A stretch of DNA of 64,000 nucleotides from Paraburkholderia phosphatilytica (GTDB lineage Bacteria > Pseudomonadota > Gammaproteobacteria > Burkholderiales > Burkholderiaceae). The notes under the pieces are model-generated. The model ran no database searches, had not been told where the DNA came from, and saw nothing but the letters and a program-made list of their open reading frames with translations. Positions within the stretch are counted from its first letter, which is position 1, and each line of letters opens with the position of its first letter. The stretch spans positions 1 through 64,000 of the forward strand of contig NZ_QQOA01000008.1 in assembly GCF_003443895.1 (NCBI RefSeq), written 5' to 3'. Shown here one piece after another: positions 27,481 through 35,885 of the stretch. A program made the position numbers and the translations under genes.

Positions 27481-28535
27481 GGCGCGCTCTGGCAAGCGTG
27501 GTCGCGACGCTCATTTCGGCAGCACTAGCAATTTCGTGCGCCTGCGCCGGCGCGGCGGACTCCGGAAGCGCCATCCCTGCTGACGCACGGCGAGGCGCCG
27601 AGCAGACCTTGCTCACCTTCCCGGAGTGGTATCTGGTCCATAGTCCGGCGGAATATGCGCGCATCGTCCAGCACGCGCCGGCGCACGCGTTTCCGTTCGT
27701 CGAGCAGACGGGTCAGTTGTGGTCCAGCTATCGCGCGGTGACCGCAGAGCAGATCCACGATCACTATCCGCTGAACCCGGGATATCACGTCATGATCCTT
27801 GTGATCTCGACCAGCACGACAGTCGAATACGCGTTGCGGGCCGTGTATGAAAACACGGTCGGACGCGCAAGCTGGCTGCTGGACGGCGGCCGGTTGACCG
27901 ACGAGGACCGTTACGGCGCGCAGGCCGCGCAGGACTATGTGGATTTCATCCGGCAGGAACCGTGGTACCTGTTCGATTTCTGGTCGCGGCTCAAGCATTT
28001 GTGGACCGACGTGCCGTTTTGGGGACCCGGCATCGTGCGCAAATGGGAGCGCCGCTATGCGCTGACGACGGAATACGCGATCAAGGCGGTGTACGGGAAG
28101 CTGATCGAAAAAGCGACACGCGCGGCCTACACGCCGGCACTGATGACCACCGATGTCATCGTCGATCGCCTGCCCGATGGCTGGACGCCACCTGTGCGGG
28201 TCAGTGTGCTGCGGCGCCTGCCGGACGGACGCGCGCTGCTGTCGCTGCCGCGGTACTTCGATTTCCGCATTGCGGCTACGGCGCTGGCGCAGCAGGGCGT
28301 GACGATCGATGACATCGCGGGCAATGGCGCCACGGCGCCGATTCTCGTGACGGTATGGGCTCCTGACAATACGAAGCTGCCGCCCGGCGCCGGACGCGTG
28401 CTGTTCGAGCAGCCGCTCACGCTGCCCGCGGAAACACGGCGCGTCGCGTTGTTGATGCCCGTTGGCAGCCTGTCGGGATTTCTTGCTCAGGCGTCGGCGA
28501 TGCGGCTAACGGTTGAGCATGTGTACGACTATTGA
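27477..28535 (+). CDS. Exported protein of unknown function in the FAD-oxidase operon
   Basis: A 352-residue protein that I do not recognise. Its ATG overlaps the stop of the FAD-oxidase/methyltransferase gene (ATGA), so the two are almost certainly cotranslated. An N-terminal hydrophobic segment (RRALASVVATLISAALAI) followed by CACAGAADSG looks like a signal peptide, possibly with a lipobox-like cysteine. The mature part has a conserved-looking TFPEWYLVHSPAEYARIV motif and aromatic-rich stretches (EPWYLFDFWSRLKHLW). Probably periplasmic. Its last 7 bases overlap the convergent TetR gene. Confidence 0.7.
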   Translation: MRRALASVVATLISAALAISCACAGAADSGSAIPADARRGAEQTLLTFPEWYLVHSPAEYARIVQHAPAHAFPFVEQTGQLWSSYRAVTAEQIHDHYPLNPGYHVMILVISTSTTVEYALRAVYENTVGRASWLLDGGRLTDEDRYGAQAAQDYVDFIRQEPWYLFDFWSRLKHLWTDVPFWGPGIVRKWERRYALTTEYAIKAVYGKLIEKATRAAYTPALMTTDVIVDRLPDGWTPPVRVSVLRRLPDGRALLSLPRYFDFRIAATALAQQGVTIDDIAGNGATAPILVTVWAPDNTKLPPGAGRVLFEQPLTLPAETRRVALLMPVGSLSGFLAQASAMRLTVEHVYDY

Positions 28536-29170
28536 TTGCCAGGGAGAGTTGGGGGCGGTGCTTCTGCGCGGAGTGCAGCCGCCACCGCCTCGTCGATCTG
28601 TAGCGCAAAGCGCGCTTCGACATTCGGCACCGTGTAGCCAACCGACAGTTCCAGATACGCGTCGCCTAACACCAACTGCACGAATGTCGCTGCCCGCAAT
28701 GCAGCGGTCGATTCGTCAAACCGCTTTCGCAGAATGCTTGCGGCGAATGCACGCACAACCTTCGCACCGTTTTCGTAAAACACCCGGCCGAGTTCCGGAA
28801 GACGCTCGGCCTCGGCCACGATGGCCCGGTAAAGCCGCAGATAGTCCTGCTCGATAAGAATTCGCGCCATCGCCCATCCCAATTCGCGCAACGCGACTTC
28901 GGGTGCGCCATCGGACTGCTCGCTCTGAGCGCCGGCAAGAATTCCACCCACCTCAGCGCACATCGAACTCACCAGACCCACGAAGAGTGCCTCCTTCGAT
29001 TTGAAGTGGCGGTAGACCGTCTGTTTGCCGACGCCAGCGGCCGTGGCGACGTCGTCCATCGTGGCCAGGCCGAAACCCTGGCTTAAAAAAACGGTTCTTG
29101 CACCGTCGAGGATGGCGGACCGCTTGCGGCGTTGCAGCGGGCTCAGGTCGGGGAGAGCGGACGTGTTCAT
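28529..29170 (-). CDS. TetR-family regulator of the SDR/DoxX operon
   Basis: A 213-residue TetR-type repressor. The helix-turn-helix is in MDDVATAAGVGKQTVYRHFK, followed by SKEALFVGL and a TetR C-terminal ligand domain. It is divergent from the SDR/DoxX operon and two copies of a palindrome lie in the shared promoter. Its own -10 (TATTTA) ends only 7 bases before the ATG, so a leaderless transcript is predicted; no ribosome-binding site is seen. Confidence 0.88.
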   Translation of the reverse strand: MNTSALPDLSPLQRRKRSAILDGARTVFLSQGFGLATMDDVATAAGVGKQTVYRHFKSKEALFVGLVSSMCAEVGGILAGAQSEQSDGAPEVALRELGWAMARILIEQDYLRLYRAIVAEAERLPELGRVFYENGAKVVRAFAASILRKRFDESTAALRAATFVQLVLGDAYLELSVGYTVPNVEARFALQIDEAVAAALRAEAPPPTLPGNQ

Positions 29171-29176
29171 GCCCGA

Positions 29177-29205
29177 TAAATAGCAGATCGTCGGCCGGTT
29201 GACAA
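29177..29205 (-). promoter_or_regulatory. Promoter of the TetR gene
   Basis: On the minus strand, TTGTCA (29205-29200), a 17-bp spacer and TATTTA (29182-29177) form a good sigma-70 promoter. Initiation would fall at or within one or two bases of the tetR ATG at 29170. Confidence 0.55.
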
Positions 29206-29227
29206 GACTGATCGGTCTCGTTTACAT
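29199..29227 (+). promoter_or_regulatory. Promoter of the SDR/DoxX operon
   Basis: A consensus -35 TTGACA (29199-29204), a 17-bp spacer and a weaker -10 TTACAT (29222-29227; TACATT one base on is an alternative). Its -35 overlaps the -35 of the opposite tetR promoter. Operator 1 fills the spacer and operator 2 covers the expected start site. Confidence 0.6.
29203..29220. promoter_or_regulatory. TetR operator 1
   Basis: An imperfect copy of operator 2 (CAAGACTGATCGGTCTCG) lying between -35 and -10 of the SDR promoter and over the -35 of tetR, so binding would block both genes. Confidence 0.6.
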
Positions 29228-29236
29228 TGGCCGAAA

Positions 29237-29254
29237 CGAGACTGATGAGTCTCG
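29237..29254. promoter_or_regulatory. TetR operator 2
   Basis: A perfect inverted repeat, CGAGACT-GATG-AGTCTCG, just downstream of the SDR promoter. It starts 34 bp after operator 1 and shares the GACTGAT core. Confidence 0.65.
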
Positions 29255-29300
29255 TGTGAAAGACCTGCGAGCTTCGCAGGCACTCATCGAGGACAACACA

Positions 29301-30224
29301 ATGGAACTGTTCATTACCGGCGGCACGGGCTACATCGGGCAAGCGGTCGCGCGCAAGGCAATCAGTCTCGGCCATCGGGTGACGGCGCTGGTGCGCGACG
29401 ACAGGTCGGCGGGCGCGAGCGCGCTGGCACGTCTCGGCGTGAAACTGCACGGCGGCGATTTGCGTGAGCCGCAGTCTTTTGCTGCGACAGCCGGCGCCGC
29501 CGATGGCGTAGTGCACATGGCGTCGACCAACGATGCTTCCGCCGCGGCTGCTGACGAGGCTGCGGTCGAAGCGATGCTTGCGCATCTGCGTCCGGGCGCG
29601 GCGTTCGTCTATACGTCGGGCACATGGGTCTACGGCAGTACGGAGGGCAAGCCCGTGACTGAAGCATCGGCGCTCAACCCGACTCCGCTCGTCGCCTGGC
29701 GGCCCGCGGTGGAGCAACGCGTGCAGGCGCTGGCGGCGCGTCGCTCGATTGCCGCGGCCATTCTCAGACCGGCGATGGTGCACGGCCACGGCGGCGGCGT
29801 CTTTGGCATGCTTGCCGGCATGGTCCGTCAGACCGGCAGCGTGAGAATGGTCGGCGATGGTTGCAATCACTGGCCCGCCGTGCACGTCGATGACCTTGCC
29901 GCGGCGTATCTGAGTGTGGTGGAGCGGCTGGCAAGCGGGGACGATCGGGTCGCCGGACAGATCTTCAATGTGGTCGCGGAAGAGGCCGTTGCGGTTGCTG
30001 AGATGGGCGAAGCGATCCGGGCGTCGGTCGACGCCGACCGCGTCGAATTCTGGCCGTTCGATGACGCTCGCCAATCGCTTGGGCCGTTCGCCGACGCACT
30101 AGCGCTCGACCAGATGGTTAGCGGCCAGCGCGCACGGCAGGTTCTTGCGTGGCAACCCCAAGGCCCCGGCCTGATTGCGGATCTCTCTGAACAGAAGGAC
30201 TTTCAGCAACGCAACGGAGCATGA
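29301..30224 (+). CDS. NAD(P)-dependent epimerase/dehydratase-like SDR
   Basis: A 307-residue extended or atypical short-chain dehydrogenase. The ATG at 29301 has GAGGA about 8 nt upstream. The Rossmann motif is at the very start (ELFITGGTGYIGQAVA); VVHMASTND follows the fourth strand. The segment TSGTWVYGSTEGKPVTE sits where SDRs have a YxxxK pair, but no clear Tyr-x-x-x-Lys is visible, so it may belong to the NmrA-like or atypical group. It forms an operon with the DoxX-like gene under TetR control, a pattern common for stress or redox-responsive genes. Confidence 0.82.
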   Translation: MELFITGGTGYIGQAVARKAISLGHRVTALVRDDRSAGASALARLGVKLHGGDLREPQSFAATAGAADGVVHMASTNDASAAAADEAAVEAMLAHLRPGAAFVYTSGTWVYGSTEGKPVTEASALNPTPLVAWRPAVEQRVQALAARRSIAAAILRPAMVHGHGGGVFGMLAGMVRQTGSVRMVGDGCNHWPAVHVDDLAAAYLSVVERLASGDDRVAGQIFNVVAEEAVAVAEMGEAIRASVDADRVEFWPFDDARQSLGPFADALALDQMVSGQRARQVLAWQPQGPGLIADLSEQKDFQQRNGA

Positions 30225-30226
30225 CG

Positions 30227-30571
30227 ATGGCACTCATCACGGCATCTTTCGACTCGATCCTCGCGACGGTCGTAGCGGTTCTGTTCGCGGTTGCTGGAGT
30301 GATCAATCTCGCGAGACCCAGCGCGGTGAAGCGCGACTTCGCACGGTGGGGTTATCCGGCGTGGTTTCAGTTGCTCTGTGGCGCACTCGAGTTGCTCAGT
30401 GCGGCGCTTCTTGCTGGACAACATACCCGAGTCTTTGGCCTGACGCTGGCCGGTGCGATCATGACCGGCGCGCTCTTCACGTTGCTAAGAAATCGGGAGC
30501 CGTTCCAGCATCTCGCGCCGGCGCTGATTTTCTCGGCGCTCGTTGTGGTTACTGCGGTGGCCCGCGGTTGA
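30227..30571 (+). CDS. DoxX-like small membrane protein
   Basis: A 114-residue protein with four predicted membrane helices, of the DoxX-like family. It shows VAGVINLARPSAVKRDFARWG and FQLLCGALELLSAALL. The ATG at 30227 is chosen because GGAG lies 7 nt upstream; the ATG at 30221 overlapping the SDR stop is too close to it. DoxX-type proteins often accompany TetR-regulated oxidoreductases; function is unknown. Confidence 0.8.
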   Translation: MALITASFDSILATVVAVLFAVAGVINLARPSAVKRDFARWGYPAWFQLLCGALELLSAALLAGQHTRVFGLTLAGAIMTGALFTLLRNREPFQHLAPALIFSALVVVTAVARG

Positions 30572-30623
30572 AGCTTCCACGCCGTCAGGCGAATGAGCTC
30601 GGGACGCCAGGCCCTGTCAATCA

Positions 30624-31361
30624 CTAGCGCCTGACAGGCAGACTCCCGAGATCCATCTCCACCTTGACCGCATCGCCTCGATAGATCACGTCCGCGTAGT
30701 AAATTACAACGTTGTCCGAATTACTGAACACGCGCTGTACCCGGGCGACGGGCGAGTCCGCCGGAATCCGCAGGAGGCGGGCCGTTTCGGCGTCGGCGCT
30801 GCCAATGGTCAACGTCTGCTTGGCCTTGGCGATCGAAGCCGGTGCAAGCTCCACGAGCGTCGGGATCACGAGCTCTTCGCGAAACCGGTCCGGCGCCATC
30901 GAAAAGATCTGCTCTTCGAGGTACAGCGAAATGACGCAGTAAGGGAGCCCGTCCGACGCGTGCACCCGTTTCATGTGCACGTAGTGTTCGGCCAGCCCGC
31001 CATCCGCGGGAGCGATCGGCGGCCGTCTGCGGTTCTCCTCGATCGTGCGCAGCTGCTGGGTTGTCGCGCGGTACATCTCGACCAGTGCCGTGAGCGTGCT
31101 GACCACCTGCACCGGCTTCAGCGTGGGCGCCGTCGCCGACACGAACGTGCCCCTGCCGCGCTGAGGCGCGAGCGCACCCTCGCTCATCAACAACTGCACG
31201 GCCTGCCGGGCCGTGACCCTGGCGACGCCGAATTCGTCGGCAATCTGTTCGAGCGTCGGGATGATCTCGCCCTGTCGCCACACGCCGCGGGCAATCCGGT
31301 CGCGAAGCGAGTCGGCAATCTGCAGGTACAGCGGAACGAGGCTCGACGAAGCGCGTGACAT
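30624..31361 (-). CDS. GntR-family (HutC/UTRA) regulator
   Basis: A 245-residue regulator. The winged helix (residues 9-74) reads LVPLYLQIADSLRDRIARGV and IADEFGVARVTARQAVQLLM, ending RGRGTFV; residues about 90-240 are a UTRA effector domain (HYVHMKRVHASDGLPY, RVQRVFSN). The ATG at 31361 removes a 50-residue basic extension. A TATAGT hexamer on the minus strand at 31394-31389 may be its -10. It is divergent from the aldose-oxidation cassette and is the likely repressor acting on the palindrome at 31520-31541. Confidence 0.87.
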   Translation of the reverse strand: MSRASSSLVPLYLQIADSLRDRIARGVWRQGEIIPTLEQIADEFGVARVTARQAVQLLMSEGALAPQRGRGTFVSATAPTLKPVQVVSTLTALVEMYRATTQQLRTIEENRRRPPIAPADGGLAEHYVHMKRVHASDGLPYCVISLYLEEQIFSMAPDRFREELVIPTLVELAPASIAKAKQTLTIGSADAETARLLRIPADSPVARVQRVFSNSDNVVIYYADVIYRGDAVKVEMDLGSLPVRR

Positions 31362-31519
31362 TACGGTGCCTGGTATTTTGGGTTCTGAACTATAGCGCGA
31401 GCGGTGGCCCGTGCATTGTCGCATCCGGCCGCCGCTGCGCCCCGAGCTTCCGCCTTTCGCCGGCCAGATGCGCGTAAACCCCGGGCTGCGGGAGGCGCAG
31501 TCGCACGCCATAATGTCTT

Positions 31520-31541
31520 AAAGTTCGGTAAACCATACTTT
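31520..31541. promoter_or_regulatory. Palindromic operator before the enolase-superfamily gene
   Basis: A 22-bp imperfect palindrome with outer arms AAAGT/ACTTT and inner arms GGT/ACC; 16 of 22 positions pair. It ends 6 bp before the ATG at 31548. A GntR-type protein is encoded divergently. Confidence 0.5.
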
Positions 31542-31547
31542 ATCACT

Positions 31548-32753
31548 ATGCCGTCGACCTCGATGCTGGAAACTGAAAATGGCGGGCCGCAAGGCGGGCC
31601 GGCCACGCTGGAGCGCGTCGACGTTCACGTGCTTCGCTGTCCGATCGCGACGCCCGTGCAGACATCGTTTGGCGTCATGCGCGAACGACCCGCCGTGCTC
31701 GTTTCGATCACCGATTCGGACGGCTGCACCGGATGGGGCGAGGTCTGGTCGAACTTCCCGGAGTGCGGTGCCGAGCACCGCGCGGCGCTCGTCTCCACGG
31801 TCTTTGCGCCGATGCTCGCCGGCCTCCGCGTGGCGGACCCCGCTCACGTGTTCCGCGATCTGACCGAACGCACGGCGGTGCTCGCGCTGCAGTGTGGCGA
31901 ACCGGGTCCGTTCGCGCAGGCGATCGCCGGACTGGACCTCGCGCTGTGGGATCTGTTCGCTCGCCGGGCGGGGCTTCCGCTGTGGAAGCTGCTTGGTGGC
32001 GACACCGACAGGATTGCGGTGTACGCGAGCGGTCTGAATCCGGTCGGCTCCGAACAGCTCGTCGAGGAAAAACTCGATGAGGGGTACGAAGCGTTCAAGC
32101 TGAAGGTCGGGTTCGGCGTCGAGCAAGACGTGAGCAGCCTGAACATGCTGCGCGAAATCATTGGCCCCACGCGCCGGCTGATGGCCGACGCCAACCAGGC
32201 GTGGACGTTCGCGCAGGCGCTCGAGATCGCGCCGCGGCTGGCGGCCTTCGATCTGGACTGGCTCGAAGAGCCTTTGCGCTGCGATCGTCCGTTGGGCGAA
32301 TGGCAGGCGCTCGCGGCAGACTGCCCGATCCCGCTCGCAGGCGGCGAAAACCTCACCGGCGACGACGCGTTCAATGCCGCGATCGGTTCGCGCGCACTGA
32401 CCGTCATCCAGCCGGACGCGGCCAAGTGGGGCGGCATTTCCGGCTGCCTGAAAGTGATTCGCGCGGTCCAGGCGGCCGGGCTGACCTATTGCCCGCACTA
32501 CCTTGGCGGCGGCATCGGGCTGCTTGCTTCCGCGCATCTGCTGGCGGCGACGGGTGCAGGCGGCATGCTCGAAATCGATGCGAATCCGAATCCGCTGCGC
32601 ACGCTCCTGCACGGTCCGCTCGGCACGCTGACCCAGGGTTACGCGGATCTGGGTCATGCCCCCGGGATCGGCGTGGTGCGGGATCTGGCCGAACTGCGCG
32701 AACGCGTTCGGGAAGAGGCGGCCGCTGTTGGCGCGTTGGGGAAGGCGGCTTGA
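31548..32753 (+). CDS. Mandelate racemase/muconate lactonizing enzyme family sugar-acid dehydratase
   Basis: A 401-residue enolase-superfamily enzyme. Active-site residues are visible: the KxK pair Lys184/Lys186 (FKLKVG), metal ligands Asp214 (MADANQ), Glu240 (WLEEPL) and Glu267 (GGEN), and His317 (CPHYLGGG). This set fits acid-sugar dehydratases and racemases of the MR/MLE groups. In the cassette it probably dehydrates or epimerises an aldonate, parallel to the IlvD/Edd enzyme at 37713. Start at 31548 has no clear ribosome-binding site; 31563 is an alternative. The porin gene follows 45 bp downstream. Confidence 0.83.
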   Translation: MPSTSMLETENGGPQGGPATLERVDVHVLRCPIATPVQTSFGVMRERPAVLVSITDSDGCTGWGEVWSNFPECGAEHRAALVSTVFAPMLAGLRVADPAHVFRDLTERTAVLALQCGEPGPFAQAIAGLDLALWDLFARRAGLPLWKLLGGDTDRIAVYASGLNPVGSEQLVEEKLDEGYEAFKLKVGFGVEQDVSSLNMLREIIGPTRRLMADANQAWTFAQALEIAPRLAAFDLDWLEEPLRCDRPLGEWQALAADCPIPLAGGENLTGDDAFNAAIGSRALTVIQPDAAKWGGISGCLKVIRAVQAAGLTYCPHYLGGGIGLLASAHLLAATGAGGMLEIDANPNPLRTLLHGPLGTLTQGYADLGHAPGIGVVRDLAELRERVREEAAAVGALGKAA

Positions 32754-32798
32754 ATCTAGGTTGGATGTTTGCATAACTAAATAAAGGACAATAATTTC

Positions 32799-34031
32799 AT
32801 GGATCTTCACACCCGAATCAAGGTAAGGAGTCAGGTTCTCTGTTTTGCCGTTCTGCCGGCCGCGTTGCTGTCGACGCACGCGATGGCGCAAAGCAGCGTC
32901 ACGCTGTCGGGCATCGTCGACAACGGACTTTTCTGGACTAACAACGAGACGTCGCTCGGTTCGCGTGCTGCTGGACACAGCGCGCTGCAGGCGCAGCCAG
33001 GCGTCTGGACCGGAAGCCAGTTCCGGCTCGAAGGCAAGGAAGATCTTGGCGATGGAACGAAGGCGATCTTCAGCCTGAATTCCCGCTTCAATTCGGACAA
33101 CGGCGCGGCCCAGTTCTCGGGCGCGATGTTCGGTCAATGGGCGTACGTCGGGCTCGCGAACGATCGCTTCGGTACGGCCACCGCCGGCCGTCAGTTGACG
33201 TCGTACAGTTCCCTTCTGACGCCGTACAGCCCGACCAACTGGCTGACGGGCTTTGCCGGCGCTCACCCGGGCGACCTCGATAACTTCGATACCGACTACA
33301 AGACCAACGATGCGGTCGTCTACCAGTCGCCGGAGTATCGCGGTTTCGTACTCGGCGGCGGCTATGCGTTCGGCGGCGTTGCGGGCAGTCTGCACACCGG
33401 TTCGAGCTGGAGCGTCGCGGCGCGCTACAAGGCCGGCGCTGCCGGCATCGCGGTGGGCTTCGAACGCTTCAACAACGGCAATCCCGATGGCGGGACCTGG
33501 AGCGCGTCGTCTACCGCGATTGTCGGCAGTTCGCAGCAGGGTGTTTCTTCCGTCACGGGCGGATATCAGACGGCCGCGGCGCAGCAGCGGCTTGCGGTGG
33601 TGGGCGGCTACGAATTCACCGACCGGCTCGGCATTGCGTTGAACTACACGAACGTTCAATACATCGCGGGGACAGCGTCGCTGTTCAATTCGAAGGCGGT
33701 CTGGAACACGTTTGGCGGTGTCGTTCACTACACGGTGACGCCGGCATTCTTCGTCGCCGCGGGCTATAGCTACACGCGAACGTCGAGCGCGAACGGCATC
33801 AGCGATGGCGCTCAGTACAACCAGGTCACGCTGTCGCAGTATTACGCGCTCTCCAAACGGACCGGCATCTATTTCCTCGAAGCATGGCAAAGGGCCGGTG
33901 GCCAGACGCTGTCGACTGACGGCAAGACGATCGTCGACGCGACCCCATCGATCGGCGACGGCTTCAACTCGTCGCCTTCGTCGGGCCGCAACCAGATCAC
34001 GGCAGGGCTCGGCCTGATCACGCGATTCTGA
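32799..34031 (+). CDS. Gram-negative trimeric porin (OmpC-like family)
   Basis: A 410-residue outer-membrane porin. The signal peptide runs to about residue 31 (RSQVLCFAVLPAALLSTHAMA before Gln would be the hydrophobic core and cleavage region). The mature protein starts SSVTLSGIVDNGLFW, contains FRLEGKEDLGDGTKAIF and the porin barrel pattern, and ends LGLITRF with the terminal Phe expected by the Bam machinery. A good AGGA site precedes the ATG. Sited inside the aldose-oxidation cassette, it likely admits the sugar or sugar acid. Confidence 0.9.
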   Translation: MDLHTRIKVRSQVLCFAVLPAALLSTHAMAQSSVTLSGIVDNGLFWTNNETSLGSRAAGHSALQAQPGVWTGSQFRLEGKEDLGDGTKAIFSLNSRFNSDNGAAQFSGAMFGQWAYVGLANDRFGTATAGRQLTSYSSLLTPYSPTNWLTGFAGAHPGDLDNFDTDYKTNDAVVYQSPEYRGFVLGGGYAFGGVAGSLHTGSSWSVAARYKAGAAGIAVGFERFNNGNPDGGTWSASSTAIVGSSQQGVSSVTGGYQTAAAQQRLAVVGGYEFTDRLGIALNYTNVQYIAGTASLFNSKAVWNTFGGVVHYTVTPAFFVAAGYSYTRTSSANGISDGAQYNQVTLSQYYALSKRTGIYFLEAWQRAGGQTLSTDGKTIVDATPSIGDGFNSSPSSGRNQITAGLGLITRF

Positions 34032-34132
34032 ACGCGCCACGTGGACTCATGAAGTAAAGCTGGGCTTCCGCAATGAGCAGTGGCGGTGGCCCGACCGTGC
34101 TGAACCAGTGACTGAAACGGAGCAGAGAAGAG

Positions 34133-34939
34133 ATGAATACCCAACAGGATCGACCCGTCAGCTTCAAGCGCGAGCTCGCGCAAAAGTCCCTCTGTCTCGG
34201 GACCTGGGCGATGGCGGGCGCGCCGAGTACCGCCGAGGCGCTCGGCCACGCGGGTTTCGACTGGGTGTTGATCGACATGGAGCACAGCCCGATCGAAATG
34301 GGCGACGTCTGGCAGATGCTGCAGGCGGTCGACGGTTCGCCCGCGCACCCGATCGTGCGGGTTGCGCGCAACGACGATCTGGCGGCGGTCAAGCGCGCGC
34401 TCGATCTCGGCGCGCGCACGATCATGTTTCCGTATGTGCAGACCGTCGAAGAAGCCGAGCGTCTGGTTGCGTCCGCCAAGTACCCGCCGCTGGGTCATCG
34501 CGGTTTCGCGGCGATGCACCGCGCCAGTCGATACGGCACGTGGACGGACTACAGCAAGGTCGCCAACGACATCACGACCTGCATCGTGCAGTTGGAGACG
34601 CCGGAAGCGATTGACCGCCTCGAAGCGATCGCGGCGGTGCCGGGCGTCGACGCACTGTTCATCGGCCCGGGCGACCTGTCGGCGGCGGTGGGCAGCATCG
34701 GCAACGTCCAGAGCGAAGAGGTGAAGAAACTGATGCATGACGCTGTTCGTCGCGCACGCGCGGTCGGTATTCCGGTCGGCACGTTGATGCCCACCCCGGC
34801 ACTGGCCAGGACCTGGCTCGAAGCCGGCTACGACTACATCGCGATCGCTTCGGATCTCGGCATGCTGATGCAGCGTGCCAATGAGGTGCTGGCCGCGATG
34901 AAGGGCGTGCAGAAGCCGACGGTATCGTCGGGATACTAA
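34133..34939 (+). CDS. HpcH/HpaI-family class II aldolase (2-keto-3-deoxy acid aldolase)
   Basis: A 268-residue metal-dependent pyruvate aldolase like RhmA, GarL and HpaI. Typical elements are the catalytic His51 in IDMEHSP, the arginine in IVRVARND, the metal glutamate in VQLETPEA and aspartate in FIGPGDLS. It would cleave a 2-keto-3-deoxy-aldonate to pyruvate plus an aldehyde (glycolaldehyde for a pentose, lactaldehyde for a 6-deoxyhexose). With an aldose dehydrogenase and two dehydratases next to it, it closes a Dahms-type route. Confidence 0.87.
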   Translation: MNTQQDRPVSFKRELAQKSLCLGTWAMAGAPSTAEALGHAGFDWVLIDMEHSPIEMGDVWQMLQAVDGSPAHPIVRVARNDDLAAVKRALDLGARTIMFPYVQTVEEAERLVASAKYPPLGHRGFAAMHRASRYGTWTDYSKVANDITTCIVQLETPEAIDRLEAIAAVPGVDALFIGPGDLSAAVGSIGNVQSEEVKKLMHDAVRRARAVGIPVGTLMPTPALARTWLEAGYDYIAIASDLGMLMQRANEVLAAMKGVQKPTVSSGY

Positions 34940-34985
34940 ACGCGTGGACTTTGACAATCGCAGGTTGCTTCAGACCGGAGACAGT

Positions 34986-35762
34986 ATGGATCTTGCTCGC
35001 TATCCGAGCCTCAAGGAAAAGCCGGTGTTCATCTCGGGCGGCGCGTCCGGCATCGGCGCGGGGATCGTCGATGCATTCGTTGCTCAGGATGCGCGAGTCG
35101 CGTTCTGCGATCTCGATGCGCAGGCGGGCGTCGAGCTGTGCGAGCGCTATCCGGCGGAACGCCGCCCGTGGTTTGACCAGTGCGATGTTCGGGATATCGA
35201 AGCATATCGACGCACGCTCGAAGCAGCGGCGGAAGCCGTCGGCACGATCAAGGTGCTGGTGAACAACGCCGGCCGTGACGATCGGCACGCGCTGGCCGAC
35301 CTGACGACGGAGAAGTGGGACGACGTGCTCGCCGTGAACCTGCGCCACCATGTGTTCGCGATCCAGCAGGTGGCACCGGGCATGCGCGATGCGGGCGGTG
35401 GTTCGATCATCAACATGGGTTCGATTTCATGGCTGAGAGCGCGCCCGAACCTGATCGGATACACGGCGTCGAAAGCGGCAATTACCGGCATCTCACGAAC
35501 CCTGGCGCGCGAGCTGGGCGATGGTCATATCCGCGTCAACGCGGTATTGCCGGGACTCGTGCTGACCGAACGTCAAAAGGCGCTGTGGTTCAGCGAGGAC
35601 GATGTCAAACGCCTGCTCGAACTGCAATGCCTGAAGTACATGGTCACCGTGGACGATATCTCGGACATGATCGTCTTTCTCGCCTCCGACCAGTCCGCGG
35701 CCGTGACCGGTCAAAGCATCATCGTCGACGCGGGGCTCGCGCAGGTGTCCGTGGTGGGATGA
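34986..35762 (+). CDS. SDR aldose 1-dehydrogenase, XylB-like
   Basis: A 258-residue short-chain dehydrogenase. From memory it closely resembles Caulobacter D-xylose 1-dehydrogenase XylB, sharing the YPSLK start, the NNAG-DDRH stretch, NLRH, GSISW and QCLK. The NAD motif GGASGIG is at residues 18-24, NNAG begins at Asn93, the catalytic serine is in MGSISW and Tyr-Lys in YTASK near residue 158. The ATG at 34986 has GGAG 6 nt upstream. It would oxidise an aldose to its lactone. The sugar may be xylose, arabinose, fucose or another; no separate lactonase is present in the cassette. Confidence 0.85.
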   Translation: MDLARYPSLKEKPVFISGGASGIGAGIVDAFVAQDARVAFCDLDAQAGVELCERYPAERRPWFDQCDVRDIEAYRRTLEAAAEAVGTIKVLVNNAGRDDRHALADLTTEKWDDVLAVNLRHHVFAIQQVAPGMRDAGGGSIINMGSISWLRARPNLIGYTASKAAITGISRTLARELGDGHIRVNAVLPGLVLTERQKALWFSEDDVKRLLELQCLKYMVTVDDISDMIVFLASDQSAAVTGQSIIVDAGLAQVSVVG

Positions 35763-35885
35763 CGTTTTGCGCGGCAAACACGACATCAATGCAATGACGG
35801 GCGAATGAATTCCAATTGCACCAGCTGATCCGGGCGTCGCATCACCACGATCCGATCGGTATGGGGCTGATAACAAGGAGACGCT

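Noticed and set aside
31518..34040. Long minus-strand open frame antisense to the enolase-superfamily and porin genes
   Set aside because: Same compositional shadow; the plus-strand genes have clear families, active sites and signal peptide.
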